From Carya illinoinensis (Eukaryota; Streptophyta; Magnoliopsida; Fagales; Juglandaceae): 64,000 nt of DNA. The notes under the pieces were generated by a model. The model was not told the DNA's origin. It searched no databases and worked only from the letters and a program-made list of their open reading frames with translations. The stretch spans positions 30,306,864 through 30,370,863 of the forward strand of contig NC_056762.1 of the NCBI RefSeq assembly GCF_018687715.1, written 5' to 3'. Position numbers and translations under genes: made by a program. Below are positions 12,400 to 24,842 of this stretch, piece after piece (position 1 is the first letter of the stretch; each line of letters starts with the position of its first letter).

Positions 12400-12405
12400 T
12401 TTATT
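12400..12405 (-). terminator. Poly(A) signal of viral copy 1
   Basis: AATAAA on the minus strand, about 165 bases below the TATA box. Copy 2 shows the same spacing, which matches the short R region of caulimovirid transcripts. Confidence 0.6.
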
Positions 12406-12567
12406 GAAAACATAATACTTACAAGGAGATTAATTCTCAAAAGATTGAAAGGCAGGAGACATGGAAAGGAGTTTACAAGAGAGAAGTTTTGAGAGTGATG
12501 AAAGAAAGGGACTAGGATTGACTTTAGATGAGAATTTCTGAATGCCTTTCCTCACTTACAAACTGTC

Positions 12568-12575
12568 TATTTATA
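12568..12575 (-). promoter_or_regulatory. TATA box of viral copy 1 promoter
   Basis: TATAAATA on the minus strand, about 205 bases downstream of the end of ORF2. This is where a caulimovirid pregenomic promoter should be. Confidence 0.65.
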
Positions 12576-12780
12576 GACTCCAAAACAGTACCTTACAATA
12601 ATATTACTGACATGTACAATGACTCATACACAGTAAATAGGCGGCTACATTTATTAAACATGGGCGGCTAAATAGTAACTAGACAGCTGGATGATTCTTG
12701 ACTGACGGGCATCTTGAACAGTGACGAGCATCTTAAACAGTGTTCTGATAATTGAAGAAAAGGACGATAATCTTTTGGAA

Positions 12781-14112
12781 TTACATAATCTGAGGGTCAT
12801 AATTTGTCAGTTCCAATTCATACGGATCTTGAGAATCCATCATCTGTGAGGAATAATATGGTGAGTTGTCATGAGGATGAGAGGCCTGTTGGGATGGAGA
12901 GGCCTGCTGTAGTGGCGATGATGTTGTCTGCTGTGCTGGAGATAATCTGACTTGATGGTCTTCTTCTTCATCACTGTCTGATACTTGTGACATTGCTTCT
13001 GCTAATTTTTTCAAATCTTTTTTATTGGTAATTGTTGCTAATTGAGCTTGGAATCTGCTTCTCTGAACAAGAACCTCAGGAGCCTTGGTAATTTTTGAGA
13101 ACATTTTTACAACATGATCATAATTATACTTTTCCCACCATTTTACAGAGACTTGGCGGGCCAAGAACATAATATTTTTGAGAGAAGGATGAGGTTTGAT
13201 GACATATTCCCACTTCATGATCCAATTTAATTTAGTTTTAAGAAAGAAAAGGAGAAGTGGTGAACAGTGTGATAATGAAGGTGGACAATCGTTCTGTAAT
13301 GTGAAAGCCTGAAGACTCTCCTGGAGAGGTGGAGGAAGAATGAGAGATTCTGGTCCAAATTGATCCCACCATAATAGGAACCATTGCGGTAGAGTCTTAA
13401 TTTCCTGTAATTTATCAAAATGGAGAAACCAGGAATGGCGCAAATTTTTGTTCTGTCGTAAGAACGTTTTGTTCCATGCTTGCTGATAATCGTAGTAATC
13501 GAAATAAAGAGGATCATATGGCTGAGAAAATCTTCTCGACAAGTACGGGCTTTTTCCCCACTGTTCTAAGGTAAGAACCTGTTTAATAGTAACTTTGTGG
13601 AATGCAATGATCGGAGTTGCAGGTGGAGAAGGTTGAGATTGTAGAGAGCAGGGAATTTCAGAGATAATAATAGAATCAGTGTCTACTAAAATAAATTCAT
13701 AAAATTTCTGAGTCTTGGTAATGTTCTGGGGAACATAATGCCAATCTGGTAATAGAAAGGCGTCAAGTAATTTTTGAGGTTCAGATAAATGCTATAATTC
13801 TAATTCGATAGGAAAGACTGGATGCCAATGGGATTTGAAGATAATAGGAGTTACAGAGGGCTAAGATAATGGTGGAGGATTAATAATTTGAGAAGGAGAA
13901 GAACTAGTAGAAGAAACAGCTTTTGAGTATGTGGGTAATTTTGAAGAGGATAATGGTGAAAATGGATTATAAGATTGCCTAATATTTTGTGGTAATGTCC
14001 CTAGTACTGTATAGGGTTTTGGTGTGACGGAAGGACAGGGTGAAGGATAAGGAGGAGAAGGTGATTTGGCATAGGAGGATTTGGATTTCACTCTGAACTT
14101 TGAGGAAGACAT
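12781..14112 (-). pseudogene. Viral copy 1 ORF2, interrupted
   Basis: About 443 codons in one frame, starting at an ATG that overlaps the end of ORF1. The N-terminus is Ser/Pro-rich (14112-13861). The middle is rich in Trp, Phe and Tyr (13542-13130), and the tail is acidic then Gln/Ser-rich. Stop codons interrupt it near 13861 and 13791. The same layout and scattered identities (for example YDYxxAW and HSWF) are found in copy 2 ORF2. The function is unknown; some florendoviruses carry a second ORF in this place. Confidence 0.65.
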
Positions 14113-15746
14113 GATTTTCCCTGTAAGAATTCTCGGGATAGAAAATCAGGAAGAGAATTAGAATCTCCTTTAATATGCTCAATATCAAAATCAAAAATAC
14201 TTAAAATAGCTTGCCATCTTGCAAAAATTTGTTTAGCAGCCAAGTTTTTAACATCTTTTACTAAAACTTCCTTGGCTGATTTACAATCAATTCTAAGTAA
14301 AAACTTTTGATTCAAAAGATCATCTTGAAATTTAGAAATGCATAATACAATAGCTAAAATTTCTTTTTTAATAGTATTGTAATTCTTTTGAGCAGGATTC
14401 CAGCATCCTGAATGGAATCGAGTAATCTGTTCTCTTTCATCTGATAATTTTTGTTTCAAAATTCCTCCATAACCAAGATCAGAGGCATCTATTTCAACAA
14501 TTTTAAAGGCATCAGGTGATGGGAGTCCTAAGCATGATAATTTCTTAACATGAGCCTTTATTTGTTTTATAATATTTGTATGTTCCTCTGTCCATGGAGG
14601 TGGATTCTTTTTTAATATCTTGAATAATGGTTCACATAAAGGTCTAAGTGCTTGATAAAAATCAGAAACATAATTTAAACTTCCTAGAAATTTTTGTAGT
14701 TGTTGCTTATCCTTTATTTCATCAGGGAATTTATTAGCAAATTCTATAGCCCTACTTATTGGGGTAATAGTTCCTTGATAAATATCATGTCCAAGGAATC
14801 TAATCTTGTTTTGGAATAATTTGACTTTAGATGATGAAACTACTAATCCATTTTGTTTAATGATTTGAACAAAAGTATTTAAATGTTTCCAATGTTGTTC
14901 AATTGATGAAGAGAATATTAATACATCATCTATATAAACTATAGAAAAATGAGTGAAAGGTGTAAATATTTCATTCATAATATTTTGAAATTCACTAGGA
15001 GCATTTTTTAATCCGAAAGGCATAACATTCCATTCATAATGTCCAAAATGGACTGTAAATGCAGTTTTGTATCTATCTTTTTCAGCAATCTGGATTTGCC
15101 AAAATCCGCTTTTCATATCAAATTTTGAAAATATAGTAGCAGCATAAAGTCGAGATAATAAATCTTTTTTATTAGGAATTGGGTATCGAATCCATTGTAA
15201 AACTTTATTTAAAGGCTTATAATTTATAACTAGTCTAGGAACACCTCTTTCTAATTCTGCTTGTTTTTGTACATAAAAAGCAGCACAGCTCCATAGTGAT
15301 TTGCTCTTTCAAATAAGTCCTTTAGTTAATAAATCATTAATTTCTTGTTTACAGAATTCTAATAATTCTTTATTCATTTGAATGGGTCTGGCCTTAGTAG
15401 GAATATTCTTTTCAGAAAATTCTTTTTCATAAGGTAATTCGACTATATGTTGTTTTCTATTCTAAAAAGCATTAGGTAAATTAGAACATACTTCGTTTTC
15501 AATTATATTTTTGAAATTATTAATTTTTTGGATTACTAAAGGATCTTTTAATTGTTCTTCAATTCTTTTGTATTTTAATTCTTGTTTTAAGAAATTTATT
15601 TGTTTTTCTTTTCTTTTGATTTTGACTTTTGTTAAAAAATTAATTTCTTTAGTTAATGATGCTTCTTTTAAGGAATTAATCTCTCTTGAGACTGGAGGGA
15701 ATAAAAATTTAAATTGAATTTCTTTTCCTAATATTTTAGTAGAAAT
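14088..15746 (-). pseudogene. Viral copy 1 reverse transcriptase-RNase H, interrupted
   Basis: The frame 15116-14088 shows YIDDVLIF, the RT catalytic motif, preceded by MPFGLKNAPSEF. RNase H follows with DASDLGYGG and a later Asp-Cys pair. The upstream RT fingers/palm region (15746-15117) is in the same frame but is broken by stops at about 15462 and 15309. Family RTs of caulimovirids make DNA from the pregenomic RNA using the tRNA-Met primer. The residues needed for catalysis are present in the open part, but the protein as a whole cannot be made. Confidence 0.8.
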
Positions 15747-17147
15747 TCATTCTTCTGTTACAGAGAAAGGGTAGAGTAAAGCAAGAAATGAGTTTCCTAA
15801 TATTACTTTGGTATTGATGTTTTTTACTAGAATGAATGTTGTTTTAAAACAAATTCCATTATTACATATATGTGCATTTGATAATTTATAATTTATATTT
15901 AATTTTGCTCCATTAGCTTGAGATAATGTCTCTTTTATTTTTTCAAAATATTTAGAGGGTATTATTCCTTCTTGTATGCAGTTTAGATCTGCACCTGTAT
16001 CTAATAAGGCTATTGCAGAAAAAGAGAATTCTTTATTAATGAAAATAGTTACTTCAGTGTACCATTTTTGAAAATTCATCTTATTAAGTATGTTTATAAA
16101 ATTATCTGATTCTTCTTTTGTAATTTTTACTGAGCTTTCTCCTTGTTCTTTTTTATGAGTGTCATTATTTTTATCTATTTTTAATAGTATAATTTCTTGT
16201 AATAATTGTTCATTAGAAACTTCAAGTTTGGTGTTAGAAGTTTTCAAATTTCTAATTTCTTTATTTATTTCATTAATTTCTTGATGTAAATCCTTTAAAG
16301 TAATATTTTGTTTTTCTGATTGAAATCTATTTACTATCTCTAGAAAATCATATGACGAAGGGGTTGAATTGGGTTCAAAAGTCTTGGGATTACTAAAAGT
16401 ATCTTTTAATTTTTCTAAATATTCTTTTCTTTCTTGTGGATTATTAATTTTATCTATTAATTCTAATATAATATTTTCATGTGACGATAATACGTTAATA
16501 GTTTTATTATAGATACAATTATTTTTATCTAAACAATTACAAACATGAATTTCATCTTCTTCTGACTCGTTATCAGAAGATTGTTCTGAAAAACTTGATT
16601 CTTTTAATTGGTAAATTTCATCTTCTTCTGAAGAAATTTCATCTTCTTCACTTGATTGTATAAAGATATTTAATAATTTTTCTTTTACTTCTTCAGGTAT
16701 ATCTAATTCATTAATTTCTTTTTTAACCTTACAATTTGATGCATAATGTCCAACCTTTCCACATTTATAACATACAATTTGTTTTTTCTTTTTATTAAAC
16801 TTTTTTGTATTCTTTACTGGTTTCTTATATACGGATTTTTCATTGGGTTTTTTATAAGGTTTTTTATAATTTCTTTTCTTAGTTGGATAAGTTTTATAAA
16901 TTCTTTTTCCTTTTTTGTTTCTTGTAGAAGGAGCTAATAATAGAGAATAACCAAACTGTTCACAAAAGGTACCTAATTCTTTTGTAGCAAATTTCTTTTC
17001 TTTTTCCATTTACTTTTTTAATCTTATATCATTACACATAATCAGACCAGTTCTATTAATAGAAGATATTATATCTCCATATGTAAGATTAATAAAATCA
17101 ATAGTACCATCTGATTTTACTAAAGATTCTCGTACCTTTTGGGCGAA
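15747..17147 (-). pseudogene. Viral copy 1 zinc knuckle and aspartic protease region
   Basis: The frame 17009-15747 has a Lys-rich N-terminus, a CCHC knuckle (CYKCGKVGHYASNC), acidic Ser/Glu stretches, a coiled coil and then DTGAD, the aspartic protease active-site motif. The order coat/knuckle, coiled coil, protease is that of the caulimovirid polyprotein. It is open for 420 codons and ends at a stop near 15747, in the same frame as the RT below it. Confidence 0.75.
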
Positions 17148-18524
17148 CTAATATGGAAGTCCGGCTATGAACTTTTCCTTCCAGTATGGTTGTTGGCAAT
17201 CATCTCTGATCATAACTTTAGTTAGAAAGACATCTTTATACCATTTAAAATCAGATAATCTATGACATCTTAAATTGATTAATAAATCACTAGTTCTTTC
17301 TTTAAATTGGGAATGATCACCTACAAAATGTTTTGTTAATATAAATATTAGAGTATTAACAGCATCTTCTATAGGTTGACCATCTTCTGTCTTAATCTCT
17401 TGCAGATTTTCATCATGCTTATAGGCACTCAATATTCTTATTCTTTGTTCTTGTGTAAGATAATGATCCCACCAACCTTTTAATTGGCCAGTGAATCCTG
17501 TAACTAGAATATGTGCTACTTGATGATCTGATCTCCTGCTGGCTTTATAAACATTAGCTACCATAATCATTTCTTGAAAATGATTTAATATTTCATATTC
17601 AGATAATCCATCTATATTCCATTCATATAATGCATCTTATGCAAAAGCAGATCTCACTATATGTTCTCTTTCCTCGAATTGTATATCCGAAGGGGTAGGC
17701 TTTGGATACCAATTTCGAGTAGTAAAAGTATGCGTTGCAGATTCCCTAGGATAAAATTGTCCACTATGATTTCCTTTAATTTTGTTTATTTGTAATTCTT
17801 TAAATTGATTTTCAAGATTATTAATTTCAGAATCAGATAGATCAGGTGAATCTGTCTTACTTAATACATTAATATGAGATTGTCTTGAAGTGGATGCATT
17901 ATTATCAATATTTAATTTTTCTAATTTACTAGAGATCTGTTCTAGTAAATCTTATTTAGTCTTAGAAAAACTAGATTTTAAGTGAGCAGGTATTTCATGG
18001 GGAATAAACAAAGGAATTTCTTTAGCTTCTTTAACAAGAGTTTTAATAGGAGATATTAAATTTTCAATTCTTTCTAATTGTTTACTCATGGTTTTTAAAT
18101 ATAAATTAGTATAATTATTTTGTTGGATTATATTATCAGTATTTTTAGTTTCTGGAGAAGTTAATCTCTTTATTGGTGATGCTAATATTTGTGTATTTCT
18201 TTGATTATACTTAATAGTTTCAAAAGGAGGGTATTCTTCATAAATAATTTGATTATTTTCTACTTTAACCCATTGATTAGTAATCCTATTTATAGTCGAC
18301 AACTAATTTGATTTATATATTTCAAACCATACGAAGAAAGGTATATTAATTTTTATACTTTCTAAATATTCATAGTATTTTATTTGGATATAATCTCTTT
18401 CTAATTTTGAGAAAGTAGAGAAAAATAAAAGTCTTTTCTGTTTATTTTCTTCCTTCATATAATCTTGTTTAAGATATTCTTTATTAATTTTAAATTCTTC
18501 TTTACTCAGGGTAAATAATTATTT
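17148..18524 (-). pseudogene. Viral copy 1 coat-protein region, truncated
   Basis: Two open pieces, 18302-17952 and 17570-17148, share one frame with the downstream protease and RT. The upper piece matches the part of copy 2 just after the movement domain (IIQQNN and a following coiled coil). The lower piece matches the coat region (GFTGQLKGWWDHYL). Stops lie at about 17952 and 17148 and at least once between. The sequence runs out near 18524, before any movement-protein domain. Confidence 0.65.
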
Positions 18525-18584
18525 TATATTATATATACTAATATATTATATTATATCTAGTGTATACTTATATAATATTATTGT
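18525..18584 (-). repeat. 60-bp inverted duplication, right copy
   Basis: Exact reverse complement of 12138-12197, placed at the other border of viral copy 1. Confidence 0.85.
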
Positions 18585-21070
18585 AATAATATTAATATAT
18601 ATATATTTAATACTATTTAGTATATATAACATAGTACTAGTACTATATTATATCTATAATATATTTACTATATAATATATTATAATATACTTGTTATAAC
18701 TATAATATATAATATACTTATTATATTATAGTTATAATATAATATATATATATATTATATTATTAGTTAATATAAAGTTATAATATATATATAGTACGTT
18801 CTTATAAAATACTTATGTTATATATATTATAATTGGTACAAATTATATATTAATTAATATTGTATAATTTATAATTTAATATATAAGTATATTATGAGGA
18901 ATATACTAAATTCTAATATGTAAATAATAATATTAACGTTCGAACCTTAATGCGAAACGTTCGGACGTTATAATAAATTCGGAGGGAAATTTCCCGCTTA
19001 AACCAAATTTGCACAGTACGTTCTAACGTACTATATAAACGATCGAATGTTACTGACGAATACGTAGGATGGACAATAATACGTGCGAATGTATTGTATA
19101 ATTATTGGGCGGGATAATTTTTGTTCGAACATTAATGCTTAAACGTTCGCACGTAAAATGAAACGTTCAGATGTTCATTAATGAACATCCGAACGTTAAT
19201 CGCATAACAAGCAGAAAATAAAACTTTCACGCACGAAAAAGCAGATTCATTTCTGCTTTCCTCCATGCGTGTTAGAGTGAGAGACAGAGAGAGTTTTAAA
19301 GAGACGGAGCTGGGAAGTGGAAAGCAGTGGGGAGAGACAAAGAGAGTTTTAGAGAGAGGAAGATAAGAAGTGGAGGGTTATAGTGAGAGAGAGTTTGCAA
19401 ATGTATAGTTCTAAGTATTAAGGTAAATAATATTTCTCATTTTTTATTTGTAATATACATGATAATTATCAATGTTTTATTTCATATATATTTAACTAAC
19501 TAGTATTGTGTATTTTTTGAAGGATCATTTGTTGTGAATTGTTGAGAAGTTATGATTTTTGAAGAAGAATTTATTTAAAGCACAAGGTATATATACTAAA
19601 CTCTATTGTTACATTTTATTGTGGATATAATTTGTGATTAAGTTTGTGTTGTTTGGATGAATTAAAAAGAAAAATTATTGTTATTGAATATGTTTATTCT
19701 TAATGTGATAATGTTTTAGTATAGTGTATGTTTTTGAATAATAATTATTTCTTAGTTTATGTGTCTATTTTAGTAATTTGTTGTGATAAAAGAATATATA
19801 TAACAATTTATTTAATAAATAAATAGTGTGATTATTTGTGTAAGAATAAAAATTTTGATATATAATTTATTGGATGATGCCCATTATAAATTATAATATT
19901 ACAATTAAAACTATTATATATATAATTAGTTAAATAACTAATATAATAAATTATCATATATTACTAAGTGTCAATTATAAGGCATAACTATATAGTATAT
20001 ATAAAAAATCGTATTACTAAAATTATAATATAAATAAGTATTATAAAATAATAATTCCTAAAAATCTAATAGCTCAATAATCCTAAATATTTTATCTAAT
20101 AATATATAGTATAGAGTATATTAGTATTAATCCATAATAATAATTATCATGTAATGTATAGTATTAAAAAATGATTAATAAGAAATAGATAAGTAATTAT
20201 AATAATAATTACTTATTTAATAATAAAAATTATTATAATAATTATAATAATTTTGGCAATAATAGTAATAATTATATAATAACCGATAACAATTAAGTGT
20301 TATCAATATATAGTATAACTAGTAATTATAATCTAATTTACTATATATTATATTAAATACGAAATAAATAAGTAAAAATTGTTATTTTATGCTATATAAT
20401 AACAAATAAAATATAAATGTTATCAGTAACTTATAATAGTAATTATAAGATATTTTATAGTAGTGTTATATATTATATAGCTGATAAATGACATATAATA
20501 TAATAAATTAGGAATTATATAAGTCTACAAATAATTTTTAAGTGTTATCAATCATTAATAATATAAATATTATTAGTACATCGGGATAATTCAAACAATG
20601 TGCACTAATTTATTTGTAGACTTTTTTGTTAGATATTGTATAACATTGCATAAATAGCCTTAGACCCGTTTGGGAATTAGTGTACATTTAGGTGTACATT
20701 AATTCCTGAATTGTCCAGTGTGGACAGTTTGAAATTATATTATCTGTATTGCACATAAACGTTATTCCTACTTTGAACGTTTAGTATGAAATTTCGATGT
20801 CTTCCACATTTGTTCTTCGGGTATACTGTTCTTAGGGTCATAATCCCTATATGTGAACATGTATACTTGGAGAACTATGGAGAAGTGTTGTCGAAATTTT
20901 TACTAACGTTCAAAGTAGTAGAGTGACGGGACTTGTGCAATATGGAGAATATAATCTCGAATGGGATAGGACCAACTACCTTGAGAAAGAGTACTTTGAA
21001 CATGATGTATCATGACATGCATGGGTATTTAACTTTACCTTAATTACTAAAAGATTAGATGTTTTTAGAA
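18585..21070. other. AT-rich TNP2 upstream region with motif cluster
   Basis: A cluster of CGTTCGAACG-type motifs at about 18930-19205 is followed by a GAGAGA-rich, 5'UTR-like stretch (19262-19400), which together look like the TNP2 promoter and leader. About 1.1 kb of near-pure AT DNA follows. A hairpin lies at 20673-20706, with 14-base arms of GGAATTAGTGTACA type and one mismatch. No coding frame was recognised before 21071. Confidence 0.5.
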
Positions 21071-21860
21071 ATGGATAAAAGTTGGATGCGTCTACGCGAT
21101 AGACTTGGAAAAGATTACATACCCTATGCGCATGGAGTAAGGGCCTTCATTGATTTTGCAAAGGCCTCTGCTGATAGTCGTGGTTACATTAAGTGTCCAT
21201 GTCGAGGTTGTAAAAATTTGTGTACGATAGGATTGGATGAAGCTGAAAGTCATATATTTGTGAATGGTATGGATTTGGGCTATACTCGATGGGTACTGCA
21301 TGGTGAGCCGTATGCTGAATCAGCGATGACTTATTCAGTCAGCGGGAAAATTTGCACAACGTGGATGATGATTATGAGCGAGATGAGATGGAGGAGATGT
21401 TGAGTGACATTGGAGCTGGGATGTTTATGGATGAGGTTGACGACAATGGTTCAAGTGGGCGACGGAATGATTCTGATAATTTTCCAGAAATGTGGGAAGA
21501 TGCAAAGCGTGAGCTTTATCCAGGTTGTACAAAACATTCTAAAATGTCGTTTATTGTGCGGTTGCTTCACATAAAATCATTGTGTGGAATGTCAACCAAA
21601 GCAATTAACATGGTATTAGAATTATTTAACGAAGTGCTTCCCGAAGGATCTGCATTGTCGAAGAACTTTTATGAAGCGAAACAGTTGAGAAAGTGATTAG
21701 GATTTGAGTATAAGTCCATACATGCGTGCAAGAATGATTGTGTTTTATTTTAGATTGAGAACGAGGAGAAACAAGCATGTCCTGTATGCGGAGAGTCGAG
21801 GTGGAAGGATAAGAAAAGCGTTCCGGTTAAAGTATTGCAATATTTCCCATTGAAATCCCG
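21071..21860 (+). pseudogene. TNP2 N-terminus with transposase-associated domain
   Basis: Starts MDKSWMRLRDRLGKDYIPYA and contains CPCRGC, the conserved opening of the transposase-associated domain that precedes TNP2 in CACTA elements. A frameshift near 21345 moves the frame, and stops follow near 21694 and 21752. The segment around CPVCGESRWK (21775-21810), a zinc-binding part of the family, is still readable. The starting ATG was chosen because MDKSWM is the family's usual start and lies just after an acceptor-like TTTTTAG. Confidence 0.85.
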
Positions 21861-22995
21861 TTGCAAAGATTATACATGTGTAAGAAAATAGCTCACGATA
21901 TGAAGTGGCACAAAGAGAAAAGAGTTCAAAATGATGGATTTATGAGGCACCCTGCTGACTCACTTGCGTGGCAATCTTTCGATAATCAGTATCTAGAGTT
22001 TGGGATAGAAGCAAGGAACGTGCGTCTCGGACTCACAACTGATGGATTCAACCCTTTTAGAAATATGAGTACAAGTTATAGCACTTGGCCTGTAGTGTTG
22101 ATTCTGTACAATCTTCCACCATGGAGGTGCATGAAGGCGCCCAACTTTTTGTTAACTTTGCTTATCCCTGGCCCGAGATCACTTGGGAATGACATTGACG
22201 TATATTTGCAGCCGTTGATTGAAGAGTTGAAAGAGTTATGGGAAGCAGGCGTCAGAACTTATGATGCATCCACATCAACAACTTTTCAGATGCATGCTGC
22301 AATAATGTGGACGATAAATGACTTTTCGGCATATGGAAATCTTTCTGACTGGAGTACTAAAGGAAAGTTAGCGTGTCCGTTGTGTAATAAAGAAACTACT
22401 AGTGAGTGGTTAAAATATTCTCAAAAGTTGTGTTTCATGGGTCATCGACGTTATCTACCAACTAATCATGCATGGAGAACAGAATCCGCTAAGTTTGATG
22501 GACGCGTAGAAGATAGAATTGTGCCAAATGAGTTGTCTGGGGAAGAGATCCTGGAACAATTGGTACATGTGGCAGCGAACAATTTTGGCAAAGGTCGGGG
22601 AAAGAACAAGAGAAAACGAGGCGTAGCAGAATTGAATTGGACAAAGCGTAGTATTTTTTTTGAGTTGCCGTATTGGTCGTCCTACATGTTGCGACATAGT
22701 TTGGATGTAATGCATATTGAGAAGAATATTTGTGATAATATACTGGGTACATTGATGAGCATCAATAAAAAGATGAAAGATACGATTAAGACAAGGAAAG
22801 ATCTTAAGAGAATGGGAATTAAACATAATTTGCATTTATGAGTGGATGGTGAGAGGGTGGTCATGCCGCATGCATGTTTTACAATGACAAGGGAGGAGAG
22901 GATGGACTTCTGCAAATGGTTGCAAGGTGTGAAGTTGCTAGATGGTTATGCTTCAAATATCAGTAGATGCGTAAGTCATGATGACTGAAAAATTG
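21861..22995 (+). pseudogene. TNP2 catalytic core, decayed
   Basis: The open stretch 21861-22841 carries the TNP2 core: TTDGFNPF, PGPRSLGNDIDVYL and LDVMHIEKN, which supply the candidate DDE acidic residues, and the CPLCNKE zinc-type motif between the second and third. CACTA transposases cut both ends of the element. A stop at about 22839 ends the frame although homology continues (VMPHACFTMTREER). A further stop near 22985 and frame changes separate it from the next domain, so no full transposase can be produced. Confidence 0.88.
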
Positions 22996-23026
22996 GTGGA
23001 TTGAAAAGTCATGACTGTCACGTATT

Positions 23027-23612
23027 TTGCAGAAGTTATTACCGGTGGGAATTCGTGGGAAGCTAATATCTGCTGTACGTGTTGCCATAACTGAACTGTG
23101 TATGTTTTTTAAGGATTTGTGTGCTCGGATAGTGAAGCGAGATATGCTGCAAAAACTGGAAGAAGACATTGCTACTATACTATGTAAATTTGAGCAAATC
23201 TTTCCACCGTCATTTTTTGATGTCATGGTCCATTTAGCAATACATTTATCCCGGGAGATCATGTTGGGTGGACCAGTACAGTTCCGTTGGATGTATCAAG
23301 TTGAAAGATATTTAGGTCGACTGAAGCGCACTGTTGGGAATAAAGCCAGAGCTGAGGGTTCAATAGCAGAGGTCTATATACACGATGAATGGTTAACATT
23401 TTGCTCTTTATATCTTCGTGGTGTTGAGACACGATTTATTCGTCAAGAATGAAATGCTGATCTTGCTGCTCCGCCTTCTCGTGAGCTATCAGTGTTTTCT
23501 CAGAATGTACGACCTTTGGGTGCACAAATGGGTTACGATTTACTTGATATAGAGTTGGGTAAAGTTCGGTGGTACGTACTAAATAATTGTCAGGAGATTG
23601 ATCACTATCTCA
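23027..23612 (+). pseudogene. TNP2 DUF4218 region
   Basis: LPVGIRGKLISAV, FPPSFFDVMVHL and GGPVQFRWMYQVERYLG are typical of DUF4218, which follows the TNP2 core. A stop at 23450-23452 interrupts a conserved stretch that continues to a donor at about 23613. This domain sits in the same transposase polypeptide in intact relatives. Confidence 0.82.
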
Positions 23613-23706
23613 GGTATATCGTTGTACAAGGTTTAAATAATTCTAAAGATTATATACAACTTTAACTATTGTTATGTAAAATAATATGATAACTTATACT
23701 ATACAG

Positions 23707-24740
23707 TGAGCACATGGACAAACTTAAGATGGAAGGCGTCGAGGATATAGTGGCAAGACACGAGTCAGAATTTTCTGGATAGTTTGAACAATGTGTATGA
23801 ACTAAACTCTATACTATATGTTACATGATGAAAGTTTTAACTCTAGCTAATATTTAATAAATGACATTATTTAAATTGTTAGATATTGGAACAACGTGCT
23901 CGTGATCCCGGATCAGTCTCTTTTGACTTGTATGCATTGGCCTGTGGTCCATCAAATAGAGCACTTCGATACACTGCATGCACAGTTCGAGGTTATAGAT
24001 TCCATACTCTGGACCGTGAACGTAATAGAAAAACTCAAAACTGTGGTGTCTTGGTCGAGGGGAGTCATGGAACAGATGATATTGATTATTATGGTGTCAT
24101 TCGTGATATTATCGGATTGAAATATCTGGGTGGGTCTATAACATATGTCTTTAAATGTGATTGGTGGGATCTAGGCGGTGGTCGGGATTCGATATATAGG
24201 GATAATCATTTTACGAGTGTCAATACTGCATCTAAATGGTACGAAGATGATCCATTCGTACTGGCTTGTCAAGCTACTCAAATCTATTACTTGATTGATC
24301 CAATGAAAAGTGCTGATGAAGATAGTGGAGAGATAACTTGGCGAGTTGTACAAAAATTTGTCCCTCGAAATATATATGAAGTAGAAACGAGTGCAGATTA
24401 CGATAATAGTGGAGATGAAGATGACACTCTAAATGTAGAGGCCTACCAGGAAGATGGAGGAGGGGGTATTAACTTATTTGTTGACCTCAGTGCACTCGAG
24501 TTGCTCCCCTTATGTAGAGATGACGTCCCACTCATCCATCTTGACCCGTCTTCATTAAATTATCACTCAATTGAAGAAAGTGAGAAAAGTACAGAAGAAG
24601 AGTCAGAAGAAGAAGACGAACAAGAATCCGGGTGGGAAGTGGATAAGGATGACGAACAAGAGCTTGATGATGATGACGAAGATGTTATACAGAGAGATTC
24701 TGAAACAAACATGGAAAATACATCCGAAGATGAAGACTAA
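23707..24740 (+). pseudogene. TNP2 C-terminus, DUF4216 and acidic tail
   Basis: A short exon (about 23707-23800) contains an in-frame TAG. After an intron, the frame 23886-24740 encodes a DUF4216 domain (for example GVIRDIIGLKYLG and VFKCDWWD, ending in FVPRNIYEV) and a Glu/Asp-rich tail. DUF4216 is the usual C-terminal part of CACTA transposases. This piece is open to its natural stop and is the best kept part of TNP2. Confidence 0.82.
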
Positions 24741-24842
24741 AAGTACTAAAAAGTTTATTCATATACAGCCATTATAGAATTTTATAATAAATATAAATTT
24801 ATTCTAATAATATTTTTTTGTTATATATAATCATTTCCAAGT

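Larger units (their letters stand above)
12218..18524 (-). mobile_element. Endogenous caulimovirid copy 1 (florendovirus-like), 5'-truncated
   Basis: Read on the minus strand it holds the coat/zinc-knuckle region, protease, reverse transcriptase-RNase H, a second ORF, a TATA promoter, a poly(A) signal, a (TA)n tract (12245-12276) and a tRNA-Met primer site. There is no integrase and no LTR, so it is a pararetrovirus-type insert rather than an LTR retrotransposon. The movement-protein part is missing because the copy begins just downstream of it. ORF1 stays in one frame from 18302 to 14088 and is broken only by stop codons. The composition is very AT-rich. The junction lies in AT-rich DNA, as described for florendoviruses; exact ends are uncertain by some tens of bases. 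Confidence 0.82.

Noticed and set aside
12218..18524. Reading viral copy 1 as a Ty3/Gypsy retrotransposon
   Set aside because: RT, protease and CCHC knuckle alone would allow it, but no integrase, no LTRs and a single promoter/poly(A)/primer-site block after the last ORF fit a caulimovirid. Copy 2 adds a 30K movement domain.
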